From positions 62,001 to 126,000 of the forward strand of contig NZ_QAOU01000007.1 in the NCBI RefSeq assembly GCF_003050965.1: DNA of 64,000 bases, written 5' to 3'. The stretch's first letter is position 1. Each line of letters starts with the position of its first letter. The translations under genes were made by a program, and so were the position numbers. A model generated the notes under the pieces. The model ran no database searches and was not told where the DNA came from. It saw only the letters and a list, made by a program, of their open reading frames with translations. The DNA is from Nitrosospira sp. Nsp2 (GTDB lineage Bacteria > Pseudomonadota > Gammaproteobacteria > Burkholderiales > Nitrosomonadaceae). Shown piece after piece: positions 38,242 to 48,029 of the stretch.

Positions 38242-39038
38242 CAGCTCATTCCCCTGAACATGAATGAGGTCAAAACAAAATCGAGACCGAGAATCGCCAG
38301 CGAGGAAGTCACGACGGTACGCGTGGTAGCGCCCGATACCCCCTCCGCCGTGGGTGACGCATCATAGCCTTCAAATACCGCTATTGCAGTTACCGCCACG
38401 CCGAAAACGCAGGTCTTTATGACGCCATTGACGATGTCATAATGGAAATCCACTGCATTTTGCATTTGCGACCAAAAAGACCCGTCGTCCACCCCAATAA
38501 GAACTACCGCTACCAGATAACCGCCGAATATGCCGATCGCGGAAAACAATGCCGCCAGAAACGGCATCGAGATCACTCCAGCCCAGAACCGTGGAGCGAC
38601 TACGCGCGCAATAGGATCGACTGCCATCATCTCCATCGCCGCCAGTTGCTCGGTCGCTTTCATCAGGCCGATTTCCGCGGTAATTGCTGATCCGGCGCGG
38701 CTGGCAAATAGTAGCGCCGCCACCACCGGCCCCAGCTCGCGTAATAGCGACAATGCCACCATTGTGCCCACGGCCGATTCGGCGCCATATCTCTGCAATG
38801 TCTCGTAGCCCTGTAAGCCGAGGACCATGCCAACGAATAACCCCGATACGATAATAATGATTAACGACAGTACGCCCGTGAAGTATATCTCGCGGATGAT
38901 CAGGCCGAAACGCCGCAGGCTGGTGCCGGATTTCAGCAGTGTCAGCAGGAAAAAGCGGCTGGCATAACCCAGTCGCCAAATACTGTCGATTACGCGATGA
39001 CCGACCCCGCGGATCCCGACAACAATGCGTCTAGGCAA
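38241..39038 (-). CDS. mlaE: Lipid asymmetry ABC permease MlaE
   Basis: MlaE is the inner-membrane permease of the Mla retrograde/anterograde phospholipid system. The 265-residue protein has the MlaE family signature GALLFASRAGSAITAEIG-like segment (VVAALLFASRAGSAITAEIGLMKATEQLAAM) and about five membrane segments. The start is TTG at 39036-39038, inside the 3' end of mlaF (8-bp overlap). The protein ends FMFRGMS. Confidence 0.95.
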   Translation of the reverse strand: MPRRIVVGIRGVGHRVIDSIWRLGYASRFFLLTLLKSGTSLRRFGLIIREIYFTGVLSLIIIIVSGLFVGMVLGLQGYETLQRYGAESAVGTMVALSLLRELGPVVAALLFASRAGSAITAEIGLMKATEQLAAMEMMAVDPIARVVAPRFWAGVISMPFLAALFSAIGIFGGYLVAVVLIGVDDGSFWSQMQNAVDFHYDIVNGVIKTCVFGVAVTAIAVFEGYDASPTAEGVSGATTRTVVTSSLAILGLDFVLTSFMFRGMS

Positions 39039-39843
39039 AACCGTTCTCCAGTCTCAGATCACTCGCATATGCCGGGGCCGGGTAGTGGAATGTAACGGGT
39101 CCGTCTTCTTCACCATGCACGAACTGATGCACGAACGGCGCAACTGACTCGCGCACTTCCGCCGGGGCGCCATGTGCCGCAATCACGCCATCGGAAATGA
39201 AATACACATAATCCACGATTTTCAGGGACTCCTGCACATCGTGCGTGACGACGATCGAGGTCATGCCCAATGCATCCGTCAGGCGGCGGATCAAATTACC
39301 GATGACCGTGAGCGAGATCGGGTCCAGCCCGGTGAAAGGCTCATCATACATGATGAGGACCGGATCGAGCGCAATGGAGCGCGCCAGCGCCACCCGCCTC
39401 GCCATTCCTCCGGAAAGTTGCGCGGGCATCAAGTCGTGCGCGCCGCGCAGGCCGACAGCCTGCAGTTTCATCAGGACCAGGTCGCGGATCATGGATTCCG
39501 GCAGATTAGTATGTTCCCGCATTTGAAACGCGACGTTATCGAATACGGACAGATCGGTAAATAACGCGCCGAACTGGAACAGCATGCTCATTTTCCGGCG
39601 CATGTGGAAAAGCTCGTCCCGCGTCTGCTCATGCACGACCTTACCGGCGAACTTGACATATCCCGAAGAGGGCCGAACCGCCCCGCCGATGAGGCGCAAC
39701 AAAGTAGTCTTGCCGCTGCCGCTGCCGCCCATGATGGCTATGACCTGGCCGCGGTGCATGTCCATGTCGATCCCCTTGAGAATCGGACGCTCTCCGTAGG
39801 AAAAGGTCACGTCCCTGATTTCAATTAAAGCGTCGGGTGCCAT
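39031..39843 (-). CDS. mlaF: Lipid asymmetry ABC ATPase MlaF
   Basis: MlaF is the ATPase of the Mla system. The 270-residue protein has Walker A GGSGSGKTT, the signature LSGGMARRVALARS and Walker B LIMYDEPFTGLDP. The start at ATG 39841-39843 opens the mlaFEDCB run, followed by the YadGH-like exporter and ibaG. All genes overlap or lie within about 100 bp, so one transcript is likely. Confidence 0.96.
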   Translation of the reverse strand: MAPDALIEIRDVTFSYGERPILKGIDMDMHRGQVIAIMGGSGSGKTTLLRLIGGAVRPSSGYVKFAGKVVHEQTRDELFHMRRKMSMLFQFGALFTDLSVFDNVAFQMREHTNLPESMIRDLVLMKLQAVGLRGAHDLMPAQLSGGMARRVALARSIALDPVLIMYDEPFTGLDPISLTVIGNLIRRLTDALGMTSIVVTHDVQESLKIVDYVYFISDGVIAAHGAPAEVRESVAPFVHQFVHGEEDGPVTFHYPAPAYASDLRLENGFA

Positions 39844-39995
39844 TCTGGAAAGAGAATGCGTCGTTCGGGGAGGTCGATTTTAATCTAAATGCGCATGCAG
39901 CACATAATTCTATCGCGAGCGGAGACGGCGTTAATCCCTTTGAAGAGGTAGAAATTGCTGTGCCCCAGTCTGCGTCTTTTACCTGCCAAGATCGA

Positions 39996-41090
39996 TCAGC
40001 TGCCTGGATAAAGCAGCGACAGGCGATAACCGGCTGCGTTCAGGTTGCCACTGTCCAGGTGAAGACTTATGTTGATTTCATCATTTGGGGCAATGGCATC
40101 GGTCGCTCCCACCTTGTGTCCGAGATACGCTTCCGGCAAAAAGGTGCGGCTAGCGAGCGGACGGTCTTTCGCGTCAATTAAGGTGAGCTGAAATAATGGA
40201 AATGCCTGAGGATAGGAAGCATGGTTGCGTACCGTGGCATTAAGCGTAATCACGCCGGGACGCTGCGTATCCGACTGCATATCTGAGGACTCAATATTCA
40301 GCGATTTTGTTCGCTGAGGCAGCCGGACCGTGCAGTCCAGCAGCTCGCAGTAACGTTCAAGGTACGGCTTGGCGGCGGGCACCGAAAACGCCAACTCGGC
40401 GCGATAAAAATAAGTGGCCTGCGCTGCCAGGACAAAAAGCAAAAACAGGGTCCCGACGGTCCACACAATGGTGTGCAGGCGCGGCTGTGCTTTCTCAAAA
40501 GCATTGGGTCTTGGCGAGTAGTCTTCGTCCGAAAGGTCTTCCTGTGCCTGTGTGTCGGCCTCCTCTGGCCGCCAGACGGGCTCTTCCCTGCCAGCGGTCT
40601 CGCCAATCGAGCTGTCGCTGGCTCTGTTCGCCGCTTCCTCGTCTTTGATCACCGGTTCCCGGGCCCAGGGTGCTTCTCCCAAGGCTTCCCCGGCGACCGG
40701 TTGCTCCGCCGCGAGGCGCTCGGCGGACGTCAGGGGGGAGGCTGTTGCCTGCGCGTGCGGCTCTTCTGCAGTAACTTCCTCCTGGATTGATTCATCGCGT
40801 CGGCGCAAAGGAACGTCGCTTTGCACCGAGCTTTCTTTTGATAAAGCGGGCTCGGACCCATCATCTCGCCCCGCAATCCTGGCCCCGCTGGCGGCGCCTT
40901 GCGCCGGCTGCTCAGCCTCTGAAGGCGACGGCTCCGCGGCTTCGGGCTCGCGCCCCGTCGCGAGCATGGAATAACCATTGAATATCTGCCCGCAGCGGCC
41001 GCAGCGCACATCGCCGCCATGCGCCTGCAGATCCAGGGGCGTTACGCGGAAAGCAGCCGCACAGCTAGGACACCGCGTTATGAGGGCCAT
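39996..41090 (-). CDS. Zinc-ribbon and DUF3426 domain protein
   Basis: The 364-residue protein starts with an MJ0042-type zinc ribbon (Cys7, Cys10, Cys30, Cys33 in TRCPSCAAAF and VRCGRCGQIF). A long acidic, low-complexity linker at about 45-200 follows, then one membrane helix (TIVWTVGTLFLLFVLAAQATYF) and a C-terminal DUF3426 domain (RTFLPEAYLG, LHLDSGNLNAAGYRLSLLYP). This architecture is common in betaproteobacteria directly downstream of prmA, as here (27 bp). Function is unknown; a membrane-bound regulator or envelope protein is possible. Confidence 0.9.
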   Translation of the reverse strand: MALITRCPSCAAAFRVTPLDLQAHGGDVRCGRCGQIFNGYSMLATGREPEAAEPSPSEAEQPAQGAASGARIAGRDDGSEPALSKESSVQSDVPLRRRDESIQEEVTAEEPHAQATASPLTSAERLAAEQPVAGEALGEAPWAREPVIKDEEAANRASDSSIGETAGREEPVWRPEEADTQAQEDLSDEDYSPRPNAFEKAQPRLHTIVWTVGTLFLLFVLAAQATYFYRAELAFSVPAAKPYLERYCELLDCTVRLPQRTKSLNIESSDMQSDTQRPGVITLNATVRNHASYPQAFPLFQLTLIDAKDRPLASRTFLPEAYLGHKVGATDAIAPNDEINISLHLDSGNLNAAGYRLSLLYPGS

Positions 41091-41117
41091 ATCTGTTCTG
41101 CTTTAGAGCAAATGAAG

Positions 41118-42032
41118 TCACGTTCTCGTTCCCGTCAACAAAACCCAACCATCCTTTTCTCGGGCGATTCGGATATCAAACCCCTGCCGATAGGCTAGCG
41201 CGACTTCGTCGGCCTGTTCCGTGAGTATGCCCGAGAGGGCGATGCGACCTCCGGGGCGCGCAGCCCGCGTCAGTATGGGTTCCAGCATGACCAACGGTCC
41301 GGCCAGGATATTGGCGACAATCATATCTGCACTCATCCCGTCTATGTCGCCCGTACGGGCATCGCGGGTCTCATAAAATTTCAGCTGCGCATCGCCGCAC
41401 TGATTGAGCACTGCATTCTGGCGGCTCGCGTCAATCGCCTGGGGATCGATATCCACTCCAACCACATGACGTGCGCCGAGCTTTACAGCGGCAATGGCGA
41501 GTATGCCCGAACCACAGCCGTAATCCAGAACATCTTCGCCCCCTCGCAGGTTTTCGTCAAGCCAGGCTAGGCAAAGTTGCGTGGAGGGATGACTGCCCGT
41601 GCCAAACGCCAGTCCCGGATCAAGTATCAGGTTGACTGCGCCGGGATCCGGGATGCGATGCCAGCTTGGAACCACCCATAAATGCGAAGATATCCGGATC
41701 GGACTGAACTGTGCCTGAGTAGTCCGGACCCAGTCCTGCTCTTCCACCCGCGTGATACGGTAGCTGGTCGAGAAGGGGAGTCCGGCCAAACCCGCCGCAG
41801 CGTGCACAATAGACGGGATATCTACCGCTTCATCAAATAGGGCGGTAACCTCCGCAGCAACCCAAATCTGCCCCGAAGCCTCCCCGGCTTCATCGAACAA
41901 GGGCTGTTCACGCTCGGTGCCGACGGCCGCGTCATGCAGGTCCGTGGATAAGGCGCCCAGTTCCAGCAATGCGTCGCTCAAAACCTGTGCATGAGTGTCA
42001 TCAGTTTCGATAGCGAGCAAAATCCATGGCAT
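41118..42032 (-). CDS. prmA: Ribosomal protein L11 methyltransferase PrmA
   Basis: PrmA trimethylates ribosomal protein L11. I start at ATG 42030-42032 (MPWILLAIETDD), giving 304 residues; the open frame extends 19 codons upstream without family support. Motifs are PGLAFGTGSHPSTQLCLAWL, the SAM site VLDYGCGSGILAIAA and DMIVANILAGPLVML (the NPP-like NIL substrate motif). The gene is in the usual accB-accC-prmA order, though 385 bp after accC. Confidence 0.95.
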   Translation of the reverse strand: MPWILLAIETDDTHAQVLSDALLELGALSTDLHDAAVGTEREQPLFDEAGEASGQIWVAAEVTALFDEAVDIPSIVHAAAGLAGLPFSTSYRITRVEEQDWVRTTQAQFSPIRISSHLWVVPSWHRIPDPGAVNLILDPGLAFGTGSHPSTQLCLAWLDENLRGGEDVLDYGCGSGILAIAAVKLGARHVVGVDIDPQAIDASRQNAVLNQCGDAQLKFYETRDARTGDIDGMSADMIVANILAGPLVMLEPILTRAARPGGRIALSGILTEQADEVALAYRQGFDIRIAREKDGWVLLTGTRT

Positions 42033-42417
42033 ACGCAATAACCTAGAAAAGTCTTCGACGCGCGTTTGAGGAGCCGCGGACGAGCACAAGGGTTGCGCCC
42101 GGTCCAGGAGCCCCCGCTTTTACTTTATTTTATATCGCGAACAGCGATACGATGACTTGTTATCGGAATATCCGTTTCCACAGCCACAAGGGGAATGTGA
42201 CTGAGTATCCTGTCTTGCAGGATCCCTCACTGTTGGAGGGACGAGGTCTGTCCTCCCGGAAATTCGCGCCGCCTCAGCGCAATGTGTCCACCAAGGCTTC
42301 GGCTACCGGACATTCTCTGCTACGGCAGCCTTATAAATAATAACTTAATGCCTTTGGCGGCCGGCCTGACATGCTATCGATAGCCGCTCCTGGGTGAACG
42401 AGCGCCGCAAGGCCGTC
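42033..42417. other. Intergenic region between accC and prmA, no gene seen
   Basis: The 385 bases have no recognisable gene. A CCCTC-ACTGTTG-GAGGG hairpin lies at about 42224-42240, and a small TCGC/GCGA hairpin near 42137. These could end accC transcription or form the prmA leader. A 62-codon plus-strand frame is not supported. Confidence 0.5.
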
Positions 42418-43773
42418 TTATTCCGGTTTGTTGTAGTTGGCGAGCTTTTGCTCCAGGTAATGAATGCTCGTGCCACCGTTCAGGAATGCTGCATCGGATA
42501 GCAGGTCAAGATGCAAGGGGATGTTGGTCTTAATTCCCCCCACCACCATTTCAGATAGGGCAATGCGCATCCGCGCGATCGCCTGATCGCGATCATCTCC
42601 ATACGCGATCACTTTGCCGATCATTGAATCATAATTGGGGGGCACGAAGTAGTTATGGTAGACATGGGAGTCGACACGGATTCCCGGCCCGCCCGGCGCG
42701 TGATATTGCGTGATGCGGCCGGCGGACGGCGTAAGCTTATAAGGATCTTCGGCATTAATGCGGCACTCGATAGCATGACCCTTCCATGTCACGTCCCGCT
42801 GGCGAATATTCAATTTTTCCCCAGCCGCCACTCGAATCTGCGCCTGGACCAGATCAATTCCGGTTACCGCTTCGGTCACGGGATGTTCGACTTGCAGGCG
42901 TGTGTTCATTTCGATGAAATAAAACTCGTTTCGTTCGAAAAGAAACTCGAACGTGCCTACGCCACGATAACCAAAACGGCGGCAAGCGTCCGCGCAACGG
43001 GTGCCGATCCTGTCCCGCAAGCGCGTAGGAATGCCGACCGCGGGCGATTCCTCGAGTATTTTCTGGTGACGCCGCTGCATCGAGCATTCCCGTTCTCCGA
43101 GGTGAATCGCATTGCGGTGTTCGTCAGCCAGCACTTGAAACTCGATATGCCGAGGGTTTTCAAGGTATTTTTCTGCGTAAAGCGTCGGATTGCCGAACGC
43201 CGCCTGGGCTTCGTTCCGGGTAATGATAACCGCGTTGGACAATGCGGCTTCGGTATGTACCACCCGCATGCCCCGGCCGCCCCCGCCCGCGGCAGCCTTG
43301 ATGATCACGGGGTAGCCAATAGCGCGCATAATCGCCTTGATTTCTTCCGGAGCATCGGGCAACGCGCCATTCGACCCGGGAACGCAGGGCACGCCCGCCT
43401 TTTTCATTGCCAACTTGGCGCTGACCTTATCGCCCATCAGCCGAATTGTGTCGGGCCGCGGCCCGATAAACACAAAACCGCTCCGCTCCACGCGCTCAGC
43501 GAAGTCGGCGTTTTCCGACAGGAACCCATAGCCCGGATGAATCGCCTCGGAGTCCGTTACCTCCGCGGCACTGATAATAGCCGGGATATTGAGATAACTC
43601 TGGGCTGAAGGCGCTGGTCCGATACAGACCGATTCATCGGCGAGTTTGACATATTTCGCTTCCGCATCCGCCTCCGAATGTACCGCTACCGTCTTGATAC
43701 CCATCTCGCGGCACGCACGCTGTATCCGCAGTGCGATTTCGCCACGATTGGCAATTAGAATTTTTCCGAACAT
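42418..43773 (-). CDS. accC: Acetyl-CoA carboxylase, biotin carboxylase subunit
   Basis: AccC carboxylates biotin on AccB in the first step of fatty acid synthesis. The 451-residue protein has the biotin carboxylase N-terminal domain ([23 protein letters not shown]), the ATP-grasp glycine loop [16 protein letters not shown], the active-site region [18 protein letters not shown] and [24 protein letters not shown]. Length is normal. It follows accB by 32 bp. Confidence 0.97.
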   Translation of the reverse strand: MFGKILIANRGEIALRIQRACREMGIKTVAVHSEADAEAKYVKLADESVCIGPAPSAQSYLNIPAIISAAEVTDSEAIHPGYGFLSENADFAERVERSGFVFIGPRPDTIRLMGDKVSAKLAMKKAGVPCVPGSNGALPDAPEEIKAIMRAIGYPVIIKAAAGGGGRGMRVVHTEAALSNAVIITRNEAQAAFGNPTLYAEKYLENPRHIEFQVLADEHRNAIHLGERECSMQRRHQKILEESPAVGIPTRLRDRIGTRCADACRRFGYRGVGTFEFLFERNEFYFIEMNTRLQVEHPVTEAVTGIDLVQAQIRVAAGEKLNIRQRDVTWKGHAIECRINAEDPYKLTPSAGRITQYHAPGGPGIRVDSHVYHNYFVPPNYDSMIGKVIAYGDDRDQAIARMRIALSEMVVGGIKTNIPLHLDLLSDAAFLNGGTSIHYLEQKLANYNKPE

Positions 43774-43805
43774 GTTTTACCGTTAATTACTCAGGCGGGA
43801 CCAGA

Positions 43806-44261
43806 TCAATCGATAACAAATAGTGGTTCGCCATACTCTACCGGCTGCCCGTTTTCCACCAGGACCGCCCTTATCACTCCGCTTTTGTCAGACTCGATTT
43901 CATTCAGCAGCTTCATCGCCTCAACGATACAAAGCGTATCGCCTTCTTTCACCGTTTGCCCCACCTCAACGAACGCGGGGGCCCCGGGAGCAGAGCTGCG
44001 GTAAAACGTTCCCACCATCGGGGATTTTACGATGTGACCCTCGGGAATTGTCTCTGCAGCCTGCGGCTCCGGGGAACCGGCGGGGGGAGACAAAAGGGGA
44101 GCTTGCTGCGGAGCTGTGGTTACCCTTTGGGTGACAGCGCCTTGCGCCGAACTTGACGATTTACTGATACGAACTTTCTCTTCCCCTTCAGTAATCTCCA
44201 GTTCGGCGATACCGGATTCCTCGACCAGGTCAATTAATTTTTTGAGCTTTCTAAGATCCAT
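43806..44261 (-). CDS. accB: Acetyl-CoA carboxylase, biotin carboxyl carrier protein
   Basis: AccB carries the biotin of acetyl-CoA carboxylase. The 151-residue protein has an N-terminal domain ([23 protein letters not shown]), a Pro/Ala linker and a C-terminal biotinyl domain with the biotin lysine Lys117 in the [10 protein letters not shown] motif. It starts the accB-accC pair and lies 157 bp after aroQ; aroQ-accB-accC is a widespread order. Confidence 0.97.
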   Translation of the reverse strand: MDLRKLKKLIDLVEESGIAELEITEGEEKVRISKSSSSAQGAVTQRVTTAPQQAPLLSPPAGSPEPQAAETIPEGHIVKSPMVGTFYRSSAPGAPAFVEVGQTVKEGDTLCIVEAMKLLNEIESDKSGVIRAVLVENGQPVEYGEPLFVID

Positions 44262-44418
44262 ATAGCCTCCCGGGGAGCACCCCAGATTTTTCGTAATCTT
44301 GCCTAATCAATAACGCTTATTTTTAACTGCAGTTTGGTCGAAACATCGATGAACGCAAGTATCTGCTGTTAGCACTAAGCGTTATAGGCCGTGGTTGTAA
44401 AAATCTCGTTTTGACCGA

Positions 44419-44898
44419 TCATTCCAAGCCACCCCCTTCGAGGGCATCTCGGGACAGTACATAACCCAGGGCGAGCTCATAACCCTTCGGTCCGAGGCCG
44501 GTGATCACGCCACGGGCCAAATCGGAGAAATAGGATTTTGCGCGGAATGGTTCACGCGAGAAGATGTTGGAAAGATGAACCTCAATAAAAGGAATCCCGG
44601 TCGCGGCCAGCGCGTCCCTAAGCGCGATGCTGGTATGCGTATAAGCGGCGGGGTTAATGATAATAAAGTCGATTTGTTCCTGGCGCGCGCTCTGAATACG
44701 ATTGATCAGCTCCGCTTCGGCATTACTTTGAAAGTGCGCTAATCGGGCACCTGCTTCTGCTGCTATGTTCGCCAAATTGCTGTTAATTTCGTCGAGTGTA
44801 ACCGTTCCATAGATGCCCGGCTCTCGGTTTCCCAATAAATTCAGATTGGGGCCATGCAAGACCAAAATACTTCGTGCTCGAGTTAGGCCCTTTTTCAT
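44419..44898 (-). CDS. aroQ: Type II 3-dehydroquinate dehydratase
   Basis: AroQ catalyses the third step of the shikimate pathway. The 159-residue protein has [20 protein letters not shown] (catalytic Tyr30), [19 protein letters not shown] (catalytic His and Asn) and [18 protein letters not shown]. It is the type II, dodecameric class. There are about 285 bp without a gene between its start and tRNA-Thr. Confidence 0.97.
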   Translation of the reverse strand: MKKGLTRARSILVLHGPNLNLLGNREPGIYGTVTLDEINSNLANIAAEAGARLAHFQSNAEAELINRIQSARQEQIDFIIINPAAYTHTSIALRDALAATGIPFIEVHLSNIFSREPFRAKSYFSDLARGVITGLGPKGYELALGYVLSRDALEGGGLE

Positions 44899-45136
44899 GG
44901 CGGCAAGTTTGACGTAAACTTGCGAAAATGTCTAGCATCGGTTGATTGATCGGCGAAAATAGCCGAATATACCGGGATTTTGCCTAGACTTACTACGAGC
45001 CACGGCTTTTGGTTGCGTAAAGCGGTCGTTGGCCCCCGGTTTGTCTCAGCACAGATTGCAATAAACTTGGCAGGCAAAAAAATTGGCTCGCTTATCTTCC
45101 ACATGGACGAGTCGGATTGCTGGAAACAACTCGCGT

Positions 45137-45165
45137 TTGCCCGTAGTTGTTCAAACCTCTATAAT
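45137..45165 (+). promoter_or_regulatory. Sigma-70 promoter of tRNA-Thr
   Basis: TATAAT at 45160-45165 is a perfect -10; TTGCCC at 45137-45142 is a -35 with a 17-bp spacer. Transcription would start near 45172, about 12 bases before the tRNA. The promoter stays on the chromosome side of the integrated element, so the tRNA remains functional. Confidence 0.7.
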
Positions 45166-45183
45166 CGCATTTCGCTTTTCAAG

Positions 45184-45259
<76 letters not shown>

Positions 45260-45295
45260 TCTCCACCAATGGCTTACATAAACCTGTCAGCAGCG

Positions 45296-45324
45296 GGGTA
45301 CCGGCCGGGTAACGCCGGGGTAAC
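45296..45324 (+). repeat. GGGTAAC repeats near the left end, 11-bp spacing
   Basis: GGGTACC at 45296, GGGTAAC at 45307 and GGGTAAC at 45318 are spaced 11 bp apart, one helical turn, starting 36 bp inside the left repeat. Matching copies lie near the right end. They are likely arm-type binding sites for the integrase or excisionase. Confidence 0.6.
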
Positions 45325-45351
45325 TTCATTCGAATTGTTGCGATAAGGAAG

Positions 45352-45370
45352 GGCTTAAGATGTTAAGCCT
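45352..45370 (+). terminator. Hairpin downstream of tRNA-Thr
   Basis: GGCTTAA (45352-45358) and TTAAGCC (45363-45369) are perfect arms with a GATG loop, followed by TTTCGTGCTTTT. It may end the tRNA transcript within the element. The T-run is interrupted, so this is only moderately supported. Confidence 0.45.
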
Positions 45371-45778
45371 TTCGTGCTTTTCCCCCCGCTTGCGTCGTAT
45401 TGCTCACTTCCAACACCCAGTCGCTTTCCAGTTGAATAGTCACTAATATCCCGAATCTTTCGCAACGAAGAAAGCATTAGGGAACGTCAGCGGCTTCGCC
45501 CCAAGTAGATTAGGGAAGACTTAAATCTTCTAGAAAAACTTCTCTTACTTATGGTAGGTCAATCGTTCCCAAAGGGACCCTTCAGCATAACAACCTTTAC
45601 ACGGTTTATAGGAGCCAGGAAAGCGTTACCGTCGATCCTCGAAAGGGTCACGGCTGCAAGTTCAATCGATCGATTCCTTTAACAATTTCGATGGCAAAAA
45701 GGGAATCAGATGCACTGACCCGAATAATTATTCAACATGTCCCCGTGCGGATTGCTTTGGCAGTTGCTCATCCGAGGT

Positions 45779-45790
45779 GGAAACGTTTCC
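45779..45790. promoter_or_regulatory. Palindrome GGAAACGTTTCC, copy 1
   Basis: This perfect 12-bp palindrome is 281 bp upstream of the OLD-family gene. Three other exact copies lie in the same element at 48816, 52097 and 53343. The ACGTTT core resembles LacI-family operators such as PurR boxes, but no LacI-type gene is in the window. Confidence 0.6.
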
Positions 45791-46071
45791 GGTTGCAATG
45801 TGCCTATTGCGGCTTTTGTTCCAACGCATAGGTGTGTTTGGCGTACCTAAGTCCAATAGCCAGCTGAAAAAGAAGCTCTAGAATATAATGCCTCCCGCTG
45901 ACCGGTGGGTAAGGTCACCACCAACGTAGGGGCAGATGTTTCGTGGCGCGTCTGCGTCATTCCCGCCCTACTATTCGGCGGCCTTAGCTCTTGTTGCTGG
46001 CTGCTACTGCATCACGCAACGAAAAATAAGAGCGCTTTTAAGTCGGATGTTTTCATTAATCTGAACTCAAG

Positions 46072-47826
46072 ATGAACAATAAGAATGTTTTAATAAAAGG
46101 GTTCGCCCTAGGAGGCTACCGAAGCTTTGGGGACAACATCCAACGATTTGAGGACTTTTCGAAGATCAATCTCTTTGTGGGACAGAACAACTGTGGAAAA
46201 TCTAACGTCCTACGTTTCCTTTACGATATTTATCCCAAGCTCGCGCAGGGTTCCATAGGTCTTGATAAGCTAGACCTTCACGTTCCATCTCACGCAGCCT
46301 TTCGAACAGGAACAGCTGTTTCCTTTCCAGACGACTCGGGAAGCCACTGGAGTGACTTCGATAAAGAGATCCTTCCCATAATCAGAAAACCTCAGCCGAA
46401 ATTGCAAGAGTTCGTATTACGAGTCTTCCGCGAAAAAGCCAAGCTAGATGATACGAAAAAGGTGTGGTTCGATTTCAATCCCGATCGCAGCTTAATTCAG
46501 CAGAACTGGGAAGAAGCGTTTCGAGTCCTTTCAGACAGCGAGATGGAAATGCTGTGGTCTTCATTGACGGCTAAATCTGGCGGGATGCGCCAAAGAGATT
46601 GGTATCCTGACTGCTTGAGGTCACTTACACCAAAATTCAAAGCTTTCAGCGTCGCGATGGTCCCTGCGATTAGGCGCGTGGGAACCAAAGGTAGCCTGTC
46701 CGAGGAGTTCAGCGGCGATGGAATTATCGAACGCTTGGTAAAGCTGCAGAATCCCGGCGTCCATAATCGAACAGATAACGAGAAGTTTCAAAAAATCGTT
46801 AGGTTTCTACAGACCGTTACGGATAACGAAACTGCTTTAATAGAGATCCCTCACGAAAAAGATACCATTCTCGTTATCATGGACGGAAAGGCGCTCCCAT
46901 TAGAGTCCCTGGGTACGGGAATTCATGAGGTCATAATACTGGCAGCTGCTGCGACTATCTTGGAGAACACAGTCGTTTGCATGGAAGAGCCGGAACTTCA
47001 CTTGAATCCGGTTCTTCAAAAGAAACTAATTAGGCATCTCTTGAATTCTACTAATAATCAATACTTTATCTCAACTCACTCTGCGTCCTTTATGGACACA
47101 CCACAAGCCGAGATCTACCACATTCAGCTTTTAGGTGGAAAGTCTATGGTAGAACGTGCGACAACGGATAAAACAAGGTCCGCCATTTGCGAAGATCTAG
47201 GGTATCACCCCTCGGATTTGCTTCAGTCGAACTGCGTGATATGGGTGGAGGGGCCATCGGATCGTATTTACCTGAACTGGTGGATCAGCTCAATTACGAA
47301 GCGATTGATTGAAGGGATTCATTATTCGATCATGTTTTATGGAGGTAGGCTAGCTTCTCACCTTTCGGGAGAAGATGTAAAAGACATAAACGGGTTTCTG
47401 GACGATTTCATATCATTACGACGCCTTAACCGACGAGGAGTTGTTTTAATCGATAGTGACAGGGAGAAGAAAAGGTCTCCTATCAATTCGACGAAGATGC
47501 GACTGCGCGAAGAATTCGACAAAGGCCCCGGATTTGCCTGGATAACTGAAGGCAGAGAGATCGAAAATTACTTAGATTCGACACATATAGAAGAGGCTAT
47601 AAGAACAGCACAGCCCTCTTTAACTTGCATTTCAAGCTTCACGGTGTATGAGAATTACTTATCTGTGCTAGATAGCAAGGGTAAAACCGGCACAGCTTCG
47701 AAAGTGAAAGTTGCGAAACATATAAGTGAAAACTGCCAGCCCGATCTGTCGAGATTAGATTTGAAGAAGCAGATTAAGAAATTAGTAGATTTTATCGATG
47801 AATCTAACGTAGGCGTGCACGGGTAA
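46072..47826 (+). CDS. OLD-family ATP-dependent endonuclease (AAA ATPase plus Toprim), probable defence gene
   Basis: The 584-residue protein has an N-terminal ABC/RecF-like ATPase and a C-terminal Toprim nuclease domain. Walker A is GQNNCGKS at 37-44; Walker B is VVCMEEPELHLNP at 301-313; the H-loop is STHSASF at 335-341. The Toprim domain has IWVEGPSD (Glu393) and LIDSDRE (Asp461, Asp463). P2 Old and GajA share this layout. No UvrD helicase (GajB) or reverse transcriptase follows, so it is a lone OLD protein. Such genes often act against phages when carried on mobile elements, which is inferred here. Composition is richer in A and T than that of host genes. The ribosome site is weak. Confidence 0.88.
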   Translation: MNNKNVLIKGFALGGYRSFGDNIQRFEDFSKINLFVGQNNCGKSNVLRFLYDIYPKLAQGSIGLDKLDLHVPSHAAFRTGTAVSFPDDSGSHWSDFDKEILPIIRKPQPKLQEFVLRVFREKAKLDDTKKVWFDFNPDRSLIQQNWEEAFRVLSDSEMEMLWSSLTAKSGGMRQRDWYPDCLRSLTPKFKAFSVAMVPAIRRVGTKGSLSEEFSGDGIIERLVKLQNPGVHNRTDNEKFQKIVRFLQTVTDNETALIEIPHEKDTILVIMDGKALPLESLGTGIHEVIILAAAATILENTVVCMEEPELHLNPVLQKKLIRHLLNSTNNQYFISTHSASFMDTPQAEIYHIQLLGGKSMVERATTDKTRSAICEDLGYHPSDLLQSNCVIWVEGPSDRIYLNWWISSITKRLIEGIHYSIMFYGGRLASHLSGEDVKDINGFLDDFISLRRLNRRGVVLIDSDREKKRSPINSTKMRLREEFDKGPGFAWITEGREIENYLDSTHIEEAIRTAQPSLTCISSFTVYENYLSVLDSKGKTGTASKVKVAKHISENCQPDLSRLDLKKQIKKLVDFIDESNVGVHG

Positions 47827-48029
47827 TTTCCTAACCAAGGGCAAAGCTGGCTACAGAATGGAGCAATTCCAAGAGAAGGGCGGAAATGCTTGAGGTAGCT
47901 TTAGTTGGCAGTCATGAACATGCGAAGGAGGCGTGTTACGAGCATGATCCACTCCATCTTTTCGTCCAAAGAACGTTCCAGCGATGACCGCACATTAGAT
48001 CCATTACGCAAGAGGAGCAGATACTTAAC

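Larger units (their letters stand above)
45260..46071. other. Left end of the element, no gene seen
   Basis: These 812 bases hold the GGGTAAC repeats, the hairpin at 45352 and the first GGAAACGTTTCC palindrome (45779-45790). I found no open frame of 60 or more codons. The stretch is probably the attachment and control region, possibly with decayed genes. Confidence 0.55.

Noticed and set aside
42655-43608. 317-codon plus-strand frame opposite accC
   Set aside because: accC is complete and conserved on the other strand; the antisense protein has no family features.
44895-45104. 69-codon minus-strand frame between aroQ and tRNA-Thr
   Set aside because: It has no ribosome site or recognisable similarity and overlaps the aroQ start.
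46072-47826. Gabija system (GajA-GajB)
   Set aside because: The ATPase-Toprim protein resembles GajA in layout, but no UvrD-like helicase follows within the element.
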